A DNA stretch of 64,000 bases from Magnetaquicoccus sp039908525. GTDB taxonomy: Bacteria > Pseudomonadota > Magnetococcia > Magnetococcales > Magnetaquicoccaceae. This document shows, piece after piece, positions 43,458-50,993 of this stretch (the stretch's first letter is position 1; every line of letters starts with the position of its first letter). The notes below the pieces were generated by a model. That model searched no databases. It saw only the letters and a program-made list of their open reading frames with translations, and had not been told where the DNA came from. The position numbers and the translations under genes were made by a program. The stretch is taken from NCBI GenBank assembly GCA_039908525.1, contig JAMOAY010000016.1, positions 1-64,000 of the forward strand, written 5' to 3'.

Positions 43458-45236
43458 CTAGAAACTCTCGAACTCCTCATCCGAATGTTTCGGAGTGGTG
43501 GCGCCCACCGTCCTTTTTGCGGGCGCTGCCAAGGCCTTGCTCCCGGAGCGCGACTGGCTGACAGCCGGCGCCTTGGCCGCCTTCGGCCGGCGTTGTGTCG
43601 CCCTCTGGACCGCAGGTGCATCATGACCCAGATTGAAAAAGGCGATGGCATCACCCATCTGGGCAGATTGCGAGCTCAGCTCATCCGCCGTGGCCGCCAT
43701 CTCCTCGGAAGAGCCCGCATTCTGCTGAATCACCCGATCCAACTGCTGGATCGCCTGGTTGATCTGCATGGCCCCCTGGCTCTGCTCCTGACTGGAGGCG
43801 TTGATCTCCAGAATAAGCTCCGCCGTTTTCTGAATATCCGGCACCAGCTTGTTGATGATCCCGCCCGCCCGCTCTGCCACATCCACACTGGAGGCCGAAA
43901 GCTGGCTGATCTCTCCCGCCGCGACCTGACTGCGCTCGGCCAGTTTTCTGACCTCCGCCGCCACCACGGCAAACCCCTTGCCATGCTCGCCCGCCCGGGC
44001 CGCCTCAATGGCCGCATTCAGGGCCAGCAGATTGGTCTGCCGGGCAATCTCCTCGATGATGCCGATCTTCGAGGCAATCTCCTTCATGGCTTGTACCGCC
44101 TTGCCGACCGCCACACCCCCCTCTTCGGCATCCGCAGCCGCTTTCTGCGCGATATTCTGGGTGGTATTGGCGTTGTCCGTGTTCTGCTGAATGCTGGAGG
44201 TCATCTGCTCCATGGCCGACGAGGTCTCCTCAATGGAGGCCGCCTGCTCCACGGCACCCTGGGAGAGCGTCTGGGCCGCATCGGCAATCTCACGGCTGCC
44301 AATGGCCACCTGGGAGGAGGCCGTCGAGACATCCCCGATCACCTCACGCAACCGGGCCGCCATGCTGTTCAACGCGCTGCCCATCTGCCCGACTTCGTCC
44401 GTGGAACGGACATCCACCGCCACATCCAGATTGCCCCCCGCCATCATCCCCAGTTTTTCCGCCATCTGCCGGACCGGATGCACCACAAAGCGACGCACCG
44501 TGCCGACAAACAATCCCAACCCGACCAGGAACACAGTACCGGCAATCAGCCCCATCTTCAGCAGGATCTGCCGCTCGACACTCTCCAGTTCGGAAAGGGG
44601 AGAAGAGAGAATGATGGCGCCAACCTGTTGGCCCACCTGCCAGTCCTCCTGGTCAAAACCGAACCAGTCGACCTTCTGCTTGTTGCCGTGACACTCCAGG
44701 CAGCCATCGTCCGACTTGATCTCACGCACAAAGAGAAACTGACCGCTGGCCGCATCCGCACGGGCAATCTCCGATTTGCCACTCCGCTTGATCTCATCCA
44801 TCAGGGCGATTTCCGTGCTGTTGCCCTGGGCCTTGGGATCCCGGGGCCGCTCCCGTTTGGCCACCCGCACGTTCATCCCGAGGGGCTCCGTGGCCGCCCG
44901 GATGGAATCCAGCATCAGAATGACCGGAATCGTACCATGCAGCTTGGTCTGCCGGGCACACTGCAGCCGGGACTCCACCGTCGTCGCCTTGCGGCACTCC
45001 TTGGCCTGGGTGAAAGATTCCGAAGCGATCAGCTCGTCATGCCACACCTTGCCCATTTTTATCCGCGCTGTCTGTCCCGCTTCCAGTGCAGCCTTGGCTG
45101 CCATCGACTTGCGCTGCTCAAACTCGCTGATCGCATCCGCAATGTGGATGTAACCAAGAGAGAAAATGGCCAACAAAAACAATACTGTGAACAAAATAAT
45201 CAATTTCTTTTCGATGCTCAGACTGGAAAGGCTCAT
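43458..45236 (-). CDS. Haem-binding methyl-accepting chemotaxis protein
   Basis: The 592-aa chemoreceptor has TM1 (about 12-32), a periplasmic domain (about 33-225), TM2 (about 230-250), a HAMP domain and a full signalling hairpin with the tip motif IEEIARQTNLLALNAAIEAARAGEHGKGFAVVAAEVR (written here in parts: EEIARQTNLLALNAAI, then EAARAGEHGKGFAVVA). The periplasmic domain resembles the DUF3365/Tll0287-like fold and carries a CLECH motif (Cys179, Cys182, His183), the attachment site of c-type haem. It is therefore likely a redox, oxygen or NO sensor. The C-terminal EEFESF resembles the aromatic pentapeptide that tethers CheR/CheB. GGAG lies before the ATG. Confidence 0.9.
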   Translation of the reverse strand: MSLSSLSIEKKLIILFTVLFLLAIFSLGYIHIADAISEFEQRKSMAAKAALEAGQTARIKMGKVWHDELIASESFTQAKECRKATTVESRLQCARQTKLHGTIPVILMLDSIRAATEPLGMNVRVAKRERPRDPKAQGNSTEIALMDEIKRSGKSEIARADAASGQFLFVREIKSDDGCLECHGNKQKVDWFGFDQEDWQVGQQVGAIILSSPLSELESVERQILLKMGLIAGTVFLVGLGLFVGTVRRFVVHPVRQMAEKLGMMAGGNLDVAVDVRSTDEVGQMGSALNSMAARLREVIGDVSTASSQVAIGSREIADAAQTLSQGAVEQAASIEETSSAMEQMTSSIQQNTDNANTTQNIAQKAAADAEEGGVAVGKAVQAMKEIASKIGIIEEIARQTNLLALNAAIEAARAGEHGKGFAVVAAEVRKLAERSQVAAGEISQLSASSVDVAERAGGIINKLVPDIQKTAELILEINASSQEQSQGAMQINQAIQQLDRVIQQNAGSSEEMAATADELSSQSAQMGDAIAFFNLGHDAPAVQRATQRRPKAAKAPAVSQSRSGSKALAAPAKRTVGATTPKHSDEEFESF

Positions 45237-45251
45237 CTTCTTTCTCCTGCT

Positions 45252-45506
45252 CTACGCCTGGTTGATATCTTTTTCATACATCCGCCACTGCCGCAAAGCG
45301 GCACGGACCCGTCCGACGTGGCAACGGCATTTTTGTTCATCATCCGGGGCGATGCCTTCGTTGTGCAGGCGGCACAGATCGGTATGATCTCCGGTCCCGT
45401 GGGGCACCGACTGCAACACCCGGCGCAGTGCCTGAGCCATCCCCCGGGCGGCCTCCAGTGGGTCCGGCATCCCCCGCAGAGAGCCCCCCTCCACATCGTC
45501 GATCAT
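45252..45506 (-). CDS. Small hypothetical protein coupled to the aminotransferase
   Basis: An 84-codon frame begins with ATG at 45506, overlapping the aminotransferase stop by 4 nt (ATGA), and ends 15 bp before the chemoreceptor start. The product has an Arg/Ala/Leu-rich helix in the middle and a CRLHNEG / KCRCHVGR pair of Cys-His segments. I do not recognise it. The coupling and the lack of any other use of the space speak for a real gene; the absence of a known family speaks against certainty. Confidence 0.5.
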   Translation of the reverse strand: MIDDVEGGSLRGMPDPLEAARGMAQALRRVLQSVPHGTGDHTDLCRLHNEGIAPDDEQKCRCHVGRVRAALRQWRMYEKDINQA

Positions 45507-46594
45507 TTCAACGCCTGAAGCAAGGCCTCAATCACCCGATCCTGCTCCTCGGTGGCAAGAAAAGGGTGCATGGGCAGTGAGAGCACCTCCCGGGCGGCCT
45601 GGCTGGCCACCGGCAATGCCTCTTCCCGATAGCCCAACCCTGCAAAAACCGGCTGCCGATGCAGAGGCGCCGGATAGTGCACGGCCGTCGGAATGCCCGC
45701 CGCCGTCAAATGGCGCTGCACGGTCTCCCGCTGCGGGGTCCGGATGGTAAACTGGGCATGGACGCTCAGATTGCCTGGTCGGATCACCGGCAACTGCACG
45801 TGGCCCTGCAGATGGGTGCGATAATGGTCCGCCACCCGCTGGCGGGCGGCGATCTCTGCCTCAAAATGGGGCAACTTGGCCAACAAAATGGCCGCCTGCA
45901 GGGTGTCCAGGCGGCCGTTGATGCCCAGCATGGCATGTTGATAGCGGGCCACCTGGCCATGTTCGCGGATGATGCGCAGACGTTCGGCCAACGGGCCGTC
46001 GTTGGTAAAGGCCATGCCACCATCCCCGAAACAGCCCAACGGTTTGGCGGGAAAGAACGAGGTGGCCCCGGCGGCGCTCAGGGCACACGAACGGCGTCCC
46101 CGGTAGAGGGCCCCGAACGACTGACAGCCATCCTCCAGGCACAGCAGGCCATGCCGTTCGGCCAGGGCATTGAGGGCGTCGAAATCCGCACATTGGCCAT
46201 ACAGGCTGACCGGCAGAATGACACGGCTCTGCGGGGTGATGGCCGCAGCCACCCCCGCCGGGTCCATGTTCAGGGTGTCGGGCTCCACATCGACAAAGAC
46301 CGGTTTGGCCCCCAGCAGGGCGATCACCTCCGCCGTGGCGATAAAGGTGAACGGGGTGGTGATCACCTCATCGCCGGCGCCAACCCCCCAGGCCATCAAC
46401 ACGGCCAGCAGACTGTCGGTTCCCGAGGAAAACCCCACCGCGTGCTCCACCCCGACAAAGCGGGCCAGGGCCTCCTCCAGAAGGGCCACCTGCGGTCCGT
46501 TGATGAAGGCCGCCGACTGCAACACCTCCTGCATGGCGGCATCGATGGCAGGCTGGTAGGCCCGGTATTGGGCCTGCAGATCAATAAAACGCAT
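45503..46594 (-). CDS. DegT/DnrJ/EryC1-family sugar aminotransferase
   Basis: PLP enzymes of this family aminate nucleotide-linked keto sugars for lipopolysaccharide or glycoprotein synthesis. The 363-aa protein starts with FIDLQAQYRAYQ and has SSGTDSLLAVLMA near residue 57, DGCQSFGA near 155 (Asp contacts the cofactor), and the PLP lysine in SFFPAKPLGCFGDGG (Lys184). It most resembles WbpE/WlbC-like enzymes acting on UDP-sugar uronates, although the substrate cannot be read from sequence. No other sugar-pathway gene is adjacent, except possibly the ArnT-like transferase 3 kb away. lysA lies upstream, across a repeat. Confidence 0.9.
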   Translation of the reverse strand: MRFIDLQAQYRAYQPAIDAAMQEVLQSAAFINGPQVALLEEALARFVGVEHAVGFSSGTDSLLAVLMAWGVGAGDEVITTPFTFIATAEVIALLGAKPVFVDVEPDTLNMDPAGVAAAITPQSRVILPVSLYGQCADFDALNALAERHGLLCLEDGCQSFGALYRGRRSCALSAAGATSFFPAKPLGCFGDGGMAFTNDGPLAERLRIIREHGQVARYQHAMLGINGRLDTLQAAILLAKLPHFEAEIAARQRVADHYRTHLQGHVQLPVIRPGNLSVHAQFTIRTPQRETVQRHLTAAGIPTAVHYPAPLHRQPVFAGLGYREEALPVASQAAREVLSLPMHPFLATEEQDRVIEALLQALK

Positions 46595-46683
46595 CGGTTG
46601 TCATCCTTATCAAGGCTTGAACGGCGGTCACTGTTCAGGACCCCCTGCTTGTCTGGCATCCTGTTGATGTTGGAACGATTGCA

Positions 46684-46764
46684 GGGGTCCGGGGAGCGTC
46701 ACGATCCCCGGCGGGCGTCCAGAGGGCAGCGCCCTCTGGTGGGGTCCGGGGCGAAGCCCCGTCC
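46684..46764. repeat. Triple hairpin repeat between lysA and the aminotransferase
   Basis: Three tandem hairpins are visible: CCGGGG/CCCCGG around GAGCGTCACGAT, CCAGAGGGC/GCCCTCTGG, and CCGGGGC/GCCCCG. They are joined by GGCGGG or TGGGGT linkers typical of this repeat family. The element lies directly after the lysA stop (46771) in its direction of transcription. Confidence 0.7.
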
Positions 46765-46770
46765 AACCGG

Positions 46771-48060
46771 TCACGGTGACGGGGGCAACGCCGCCGCGAA
46801 CAGACTCTCATTGTCCATCAACTGATCCAGGGTCTCCCGGCGGCGCACCACGGCGAACCGGTCGCCCCGCACCATGACCTCCGCCGCCCTGGGCCGGGTG
46901 TTGTAGTTGCTGCTCATGACAAAGCCGTAGGCCCCGGCGGAGCGCACCGCCAACAGATCCCCCTCCTGAAAAGCGGGCAACAGCCGGTCATGGGCAAAGA
47001 AATCCCCCGACTCGCAAATCGGCCCGACCACGTCGGTCATCTGCTCCTCCTGGGCAAAGCGTCGCGCCACCGGCAGGATGGCGTGATGGGCGTTGTAAAG
47101 GGCCGGTCGGAGCAGATCGTTCATGCCCGCATCAAGGATCAGAAAACGCTTCTCTTCCCCCTCCTTGACATACTCCACCCGGGCCACCAACACCCCGGCG
47201 TTGCCGGCGATCACCCGTCCCGGTTCCAGGATCAGGGTCCCCTGCCGCCGGGCAAAAGGGCTGTCGGCCAACTCGGCCAGCAGGGCGCCGGCATACAGCT
47301 CGGGATGGGGCGGCGGTCGCCCATCGTCGTAGGGAATGCCCAACCCACCGCCCAGGTCCAGATAGCGCAGGGCGATCCCCTCCCTTTCCAGACTCTGCAA
47401 CAGCGCCAGAACCCGGCGCAGGGCATCCACGAAGGGTTCCAGCGCCGTCAGCTGGGAACCGATGTGGCAATCCAACCCCAACAGCTCCAGGTGCGGCAGG
47501 CGGGCCGCCTCCCGGTAGAGCGCCAACGCCTGCTTGTAAGGGATACCGAATTTATTGCGGCGCAAACCGGTCGAGATGTGGGGATGGGTCTTGGCATCCA
47601 CATCGGGATTGATGCGCAGTGCCACCGGCGCCCGCCGTCCCATGGCGCCCGCCAGCGCATTGATGCGGCGCAGCTCCCCCGCCGATTCCACATTGAACAG
47701 CAGGATGCCATACGCCAGGGCCGCCTGAATCTCGGCAGCGCTCTTGCCGACCCCGGAAAAGACGATCCGTTCCGCCGGACAGCCGATGCGCTGCACACGG
47801 GCCAACTCCCCGGCGGAGACGATGTCGAAACCCGCACCTTGCCGCAGCAGGAGATCCAACACCGCCAGATTGCTGTTGGCCTTGACCGAGTAGCAGATCA
47901 GGTGGGGTACGGGGGCAAAGGCCTTCTGAAAGACCTGAAAATGGTGCCGCAGGGTCTGTTCGGAGTAGCAGTAGAACGGCGTGCCCACGGCCTGTGCGAT
48001 CTGTTCCAGGGGAACCTGCTCGCAAAACAGCCGATTGTCTCGATAAAAAAAATGATCCAT
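46771..48060 (-). CDS. lysA: Diaminopimelate decarboxylase
   Basis: LysA makes L-lysine from meso-diaminopimelate. The 429-aa protein is a fold-III PLP enzyme: the cofactor lysine is in CYSVKANSN (Lys60), followed by GFDIVSAGEL, a GLDCHIGSQ segment near residue 205, the glycine loop LDLGGGLGIPY near 240, EPGRVIAGNAG and the C-terminal catalytic Cys in CESGDFFA. It is the standard bacterial form. The tiny lipoprotein gene lptM lies 37 bp upstream and is probably co-transcribed, the order also found in E. coli and relatives (lptM is adjacent to dapF there; lysA-lptM is widespread in proteobacteria). Confidence 0.97.
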   Translation of the reverse strand: MDHFFYRDNRLFCEQVPLEQIAQAVGTPFYCYSEQTLRHHFQVFQKAFAPVPHLICYSVKANSNLAVLDLLLRQGAGFDIVSAGELARVQRIGCPAERIVFSGVGKSAAEIQAALAYGILLFNVESAGELRRINALAGAMGRRAPVALRINPDVDAKTHPHISTGLRRNKFGIPYKQALALYREAARLPHLELLGLDCHIGSQLTALEPFVDALRRVLALLQSLEREGIALRYLDLGGGLGIPYDDGRPPPHPELYAGALLAELADSPFARRQGTLILEPGRVIAGNAGVLVARVEYVKEGEEKRFLILDAGMNDLLRPALYNAHHAILPVARRFAQEEQMTDVVGPICESGDFFAHDRLLPAFQEGDLLAVRSAGAYGFVMSSNYNTRPRAAEVMVRGDRFAVVRRRETLDQLMDNESLFAAALPPSP

Positions 48061-48097
48061 GCCCGTCCATGCCTGTCAGGGGAGTCTTGTGGAACCG

Positions 48098-48235
48098 TTA
48101 TCGAGCGTCCGATGGGCCAGGAGCGCTCCGTTCTGCCTGGGCGGGGGGCCGATCCGGCAACTGGAGGGCTCCCTTGTAGCCACAACCGGTCAATACCCAG
48201 GCCAACAGCAACGGCAGCAAACAACGCAATCGCAT
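48098..48235 (-). CDS. lptM: LptM-like small lipoprotein
   Basis: This short gene (45 codons) has an excellent GGAGGAG ribosome-binding site just before ATG 48235. The product starts with a basic, Leu-rich signal and a lipobox LTGC with Cys at residue 18. The sequence CGYKGALQLP directly after the Cys is the LptM (YifL) signature CGxKGPLxLP. LptM assists oxidative assembly of the LptDE lipopolysaccharide translocon (established in E. coli). The rest is short and disordered. Position directly upstream of lysA is typical for the family. Confidence 0.88.
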   Translation of the reverse strand: MRLRCLLPLLLAWVLTGCGYKGALQLPDRPPAQAERSAPGPSDAR

Positions 48236-48273
48236 CTTTCCGCTCCTCCCGACAGGCGTTTGGACAACAGGCG

Positions 48274-48960
48274 CTACAGCCGTTGCACCTCTTTCAGCAA
48301 CAGGTCGGCAGGGCGCAGGTGGTTTTCGGACATGGGGTAGAGCATCTGCTCCTCCTTGACGTTGTGTTGCTGCATGACAAACAGCAGGGTGCCCCCTGCC
48401 TTCAGCAGCAGCTCGTCATCCCCCGTTTCTGCCGCCTGATGCATCTGTTGCATCAAGCCGCGCATCTGTTCATGTTCGGAGCGCATCACCATGGTGGGGC
48501 CCTGGCGCATGCCGGTCCTGTTTTCGAAAGCGGGAAACAGGCCGGTCTCTTCCATGTTGAAATGGTGGGCCATGGCGACCAGAAAGCGGTGGCACAGACG
48601 GCTCATGCGGGCGATATCCCCCTCCTGGGCCGCACCCTCCGTTTCGGCGTACAGGGCATCGCAGCGGTGGTGGTCACGGGTGAAAAAATGGTGAATGGTA
48701 CTGTGCTGGTCACCCGGCCCCAGGTGAACCAGCTCTGCCAGCCAGCTGTCTCCCCCCTTTGTCAGGGGGCGCCAGTCAAAGCGACCCCAACGCTGCTCCT
48801 GAAGGGCGGTCAGCACGTGACGGGAGCCGGCCTCCCACATCGGTCCGGTCTGCACCTCCAGGAGATTCCCGATCGGCAGGGCGTCCAACGCGCCGACCAA
48901 CCGTTCCGGTTGCTGTTCGGCGGGCAGACAGGTCAAGTCCAGCATATCGACTGTGGCCAT
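48274..48960 (-). CDS. DUF2249-hemerythrin fusion protein
   Basis: The 228-aa protein joins an N-terminal DUF2249 domain (residues about 5-85, LDLTCLPAEQQPERLV ... FDWRPL) to a hemerythrin HHE domain (about 95-220). The di-iron ligands are visible in TIHHFFTRDHHRCD, AHHFNMEETGLFP, RSEHEQM and QQHNVKEEQMLYP. Hemerythrins bind O2 or sense NO and oxygen. The combination with DUF2249 occurs in denitrifier-type and anaerobic stress genes. ATG 48960 removes an unlikely N-terminal extension. It lies between the iron permease and lptM. Hemerythrins are unusually abundant in magnetotactic bacteria (established observation). Confidence 0.9.
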   Translation of the reverse strand: MATVDMLDLTCLPAEQQPERLVGALDALPIGNLLEVQTGPMWEAGSRHVLTALQEQRWGRFDWRPLTKGGDSWLAELVHLGPGDQHSTIHHFFTRDHHRCDALYAETEGAAQEGDIARMSRLCHRFLVAMAHHFNMEETGLFPAFENRTGMRQGPTMVMRSEHEQMRGLMQQMHQAAETGDDELLLKAGGTLLFVMQQHNVKEEQMLYPMSENHLRPADLLLKEVQRL

Positions 48961-49123
48961 GCGTTTTTCCCGTGTTGTAGGGTTGGTGGGCTGCCATGAC
49001 ATGCAACCCGAAATCCGGGTTATCGTAACACGGCCTCTCGTGCTGCGCCAGCCATTGCAAAAGGGCGCGGCCCAACCGGCGCCTGTCAAAAGGCTGGGCA
49101 GCCAGGTCGGGTGTGCAGCCCCC

Positions 49124-50317
49124 CTATCGCGTGCGGGCCTGACGGCGTTGGATGCCCATCCAGATGAGCGCCCCCAACGCAGGGATCAACAGCAGCAGCT
49201 GGGCGCCGACACTCTCCCGGGTCGGAAACAGACCGAGCCAGGTGATGCGGGGGATGTGGGGGATCGGGGTCGTCGGGATCCAGCCGGCCCCCTGCAGTTC
49301 CAACACCCCGTGTCCGGTAAAGCTGAGGGCCAGGTAGTAGAGCAGGGCCGCCGTCACGGTAAAAAACGGTCCCATGGGCAAACGCATGGCCGCCTGACGC
49401 ATGACCCACATCAGCCCCAGCAGGACCAGCGTGGCCAGGACGAAGCCCAGCACAATCGCCTCGTTTTGTCCGCGCGCCTGCCCCATCAGGGCACGGTAAA
49501 AAAGGATGGTCTCCGCCCCTTCCCGATAGACCGCCAGAAAGGCGGCCAGGCCCAGGGCGAACAGTTCGCCGCGACCCACGGCAGCCTGGATTTTGTCGCG
49601 GATATACTGTTGCCAGCGGGCGGCCTCCTGTTTGGAGATCAACCAGTAACTGACATAGAACAGCACCCCGGCCGCCACCAGCATGGTCAACCCCTCCATG
49701 GCCTCCTGGGCCGCACCGGTCAGCTGCAACACCCAACCGAGCAGCCAGGCGGTCAGCACGCTGGCCAGCAGGGCAATCCCCACCCCTTGCCAGAGCACCC
49801 ACACCTTGTCGGCGGCGCCCATTTTGCGCAGATAGGCGGCCAGGGCGGTGACCACCAGCATGGCCTCAAAACCCTCCCGCAGCAGGATCAGGAAAGACTG
49901 CAGCAGAATGGCAAGGCTCCCTTCGTCCCCGCTCGCGTGCTCCTGGGCGGTCTGTTGCAACAGGCTCTTCAACTCGGCCCAGGCGGTCTGCACGACCGGC
50001 GCGGGCTGGCTCTGATTGGCCAGACCGATCACCTCGCCAAAGAGGGACTCCAGACGGGCCTTGCGCGCCATGTCCCGCAGGCCAATGGCGGTTTCCAGTC
50101 CGCTTCCCTCAAACAGATCGAAATAGAGGGAGGCAAAGGCGTCGGCCGTCCGGCCGGACTCGGTCGCCTGATAGCGGGCCACCACCACATCGCCCTGCCG
50201 CAGCAACTCGGCGGTGCTTTGTGCCACGTTGACCTCCGCAGCCAGCCGCCCCGGCAGGGCGCACAGGGCCATCCACAGGCATATCACCCACACCATTCCT
50301 GTCCTGCTTTTCATCAT
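49124..50317 (-). CDS. FTR1-family iron permease
   Basis: The 397-aa protein is an FTR1/EfeU-type high-affinity iron permease. It has a signal peptide (about 1-27), a periplasmic helical domain (about 28-130) and seven hydrophobic segments. Two REXXE-type iron motifs stand in the membrane: REGFEAM near residue 150 and REGAETI near residue 262. The extra periplasmic domain, with YFDLFEGSGLETAIG, distinguishes it from plain EfeU and occurs in the FTR1 subtypes that work with a separate periplasmic or P19-like protein. The gene upstream encodes a similar stand-alone domain. No multicopper oxidase or EfeB is present. Confidence 0.93.
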   Translation of the reverse strand: MMKSRTGMVWVICLWMALCALPGRLAAEVNVAQSTAELLRQGDVVVARYQATESGRTADAFASLYFDLFEGSGLETAIGLRDMARKARLESLFGEVIGLANQSQPAPVVQTAWAELKSLLQQTAQEHASGDEGSLAILLQSFLILLREGFEAMLVVTALAAYLRKMGAADKVWVLWQGVGIALLASVLTAWLLGWVLQLTGAAQEAMEGLTMLVAAGVLFYVSYWLISKQEAARWQQYIRDKIQAAVGRGELFALGLAAFLAVYREGAETILFYRALMGQARGQNEAIVLGFVLATLVLLGLMWVMRQAAMRLPMGPFFTVTAALLYYLALSFTGHGVLELQGAGWIPTTPIPHIPRITWLGLFPTRESVGAQLLLLIPALGALIWMGIQRRQARTR

Positions 50318-50399
50318 CCACCTTCAACACGCCGGTTGTGTTTCCCAGGGAGAGCCCTCTGCGGAGCTCTGCGTGCCGTGCAGAAAGGCCTGGGTGTGC

Positions 50400-50819
50400 T
50401 CATTTTTTCGGTTTTTCTACCGGCCGGGCCACCCCGTCGGCATCCAACTGCCGGGCATCCTGGCGCAGCGTGGCGACCAGTTTCTCCACCATCCCTGCCA
50501 CCGCCTCCGGTTTGGCCTTGTTCTTCATGGCCTTGCGGATGGCAGCGAACTCTTTTTCCACCGCATCGGTATGGGCGTTGCCCAGCGCTTGCCGCATGGC
50601 CGCCTCCATTTTTTCCGCCTCGAACACCCCGAAGTAGACCCCCTGCACCTTCTTCTGGGCGGCTTCGGCATCCCCGGCCTGATAGAGTGTTTCGCCGGCG
50701 GCCAGTGCCTGGCCGATCTTTTCGGCAATCGGCGCCCAAAGCGGCTCGGCGGCATGCAGGGGGGCGGCCGCAGAGCCAACCAGCGCCATGGCGCACAAAA
50801 ACTGAATGAAGCGTTTCAT
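50400..50819 (-). CDS. Periplasmic partner resembling the FTR1 extracytoplasmic domain
   Basis: The 139-aa protein starts at ATG 50819 with a signal peptide (cleavage near LHAAEP, residue 24). The mature part is helical and contains GVYFGVFEAEKMEAAMRQ and an AVEKEFAAIRKAM helix. It resembles the YFDLFEGSGLETAIG-LESLFGEV region of the neighbouring permease, as if both descend from one domain. The E-rich helices could bind iron. It is 82 bp upstream of the permease gene and most likely co-transcribed, delivering or sensing Fe(II). This role is an inference; the similarity was judged by eye. Confidence 0.65.
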   Translation of the reverse strand: MKRFIQFLCAMALVGSAAAPLHAAEPLWAPIAEKIGQALAAGETLYQAGDAEAAQKKVQGVYFGVFEAEKMEAAMRQALGNAHTDAVEKEFAAIRKAMKNKAKPEAVAGMVEKLVATLRQDARQLDADGVARPVEKPKK

Positions 50820-50993
50820 CGGTATCTCCCGACAGGCTGGAGCGAAAAAATGCACAGTACAGACTCTGCCCGTTTTTTTCAATGGTCTGTTAACGAATGC
50901 GGGCGTCGGTCGCCTTGCGCACTTTGGTTTCTGTTGCTACGCTTGTCACACTCGCGGATTGTACCACCAACGCCACCCTCCAGGAGCAGTGCC

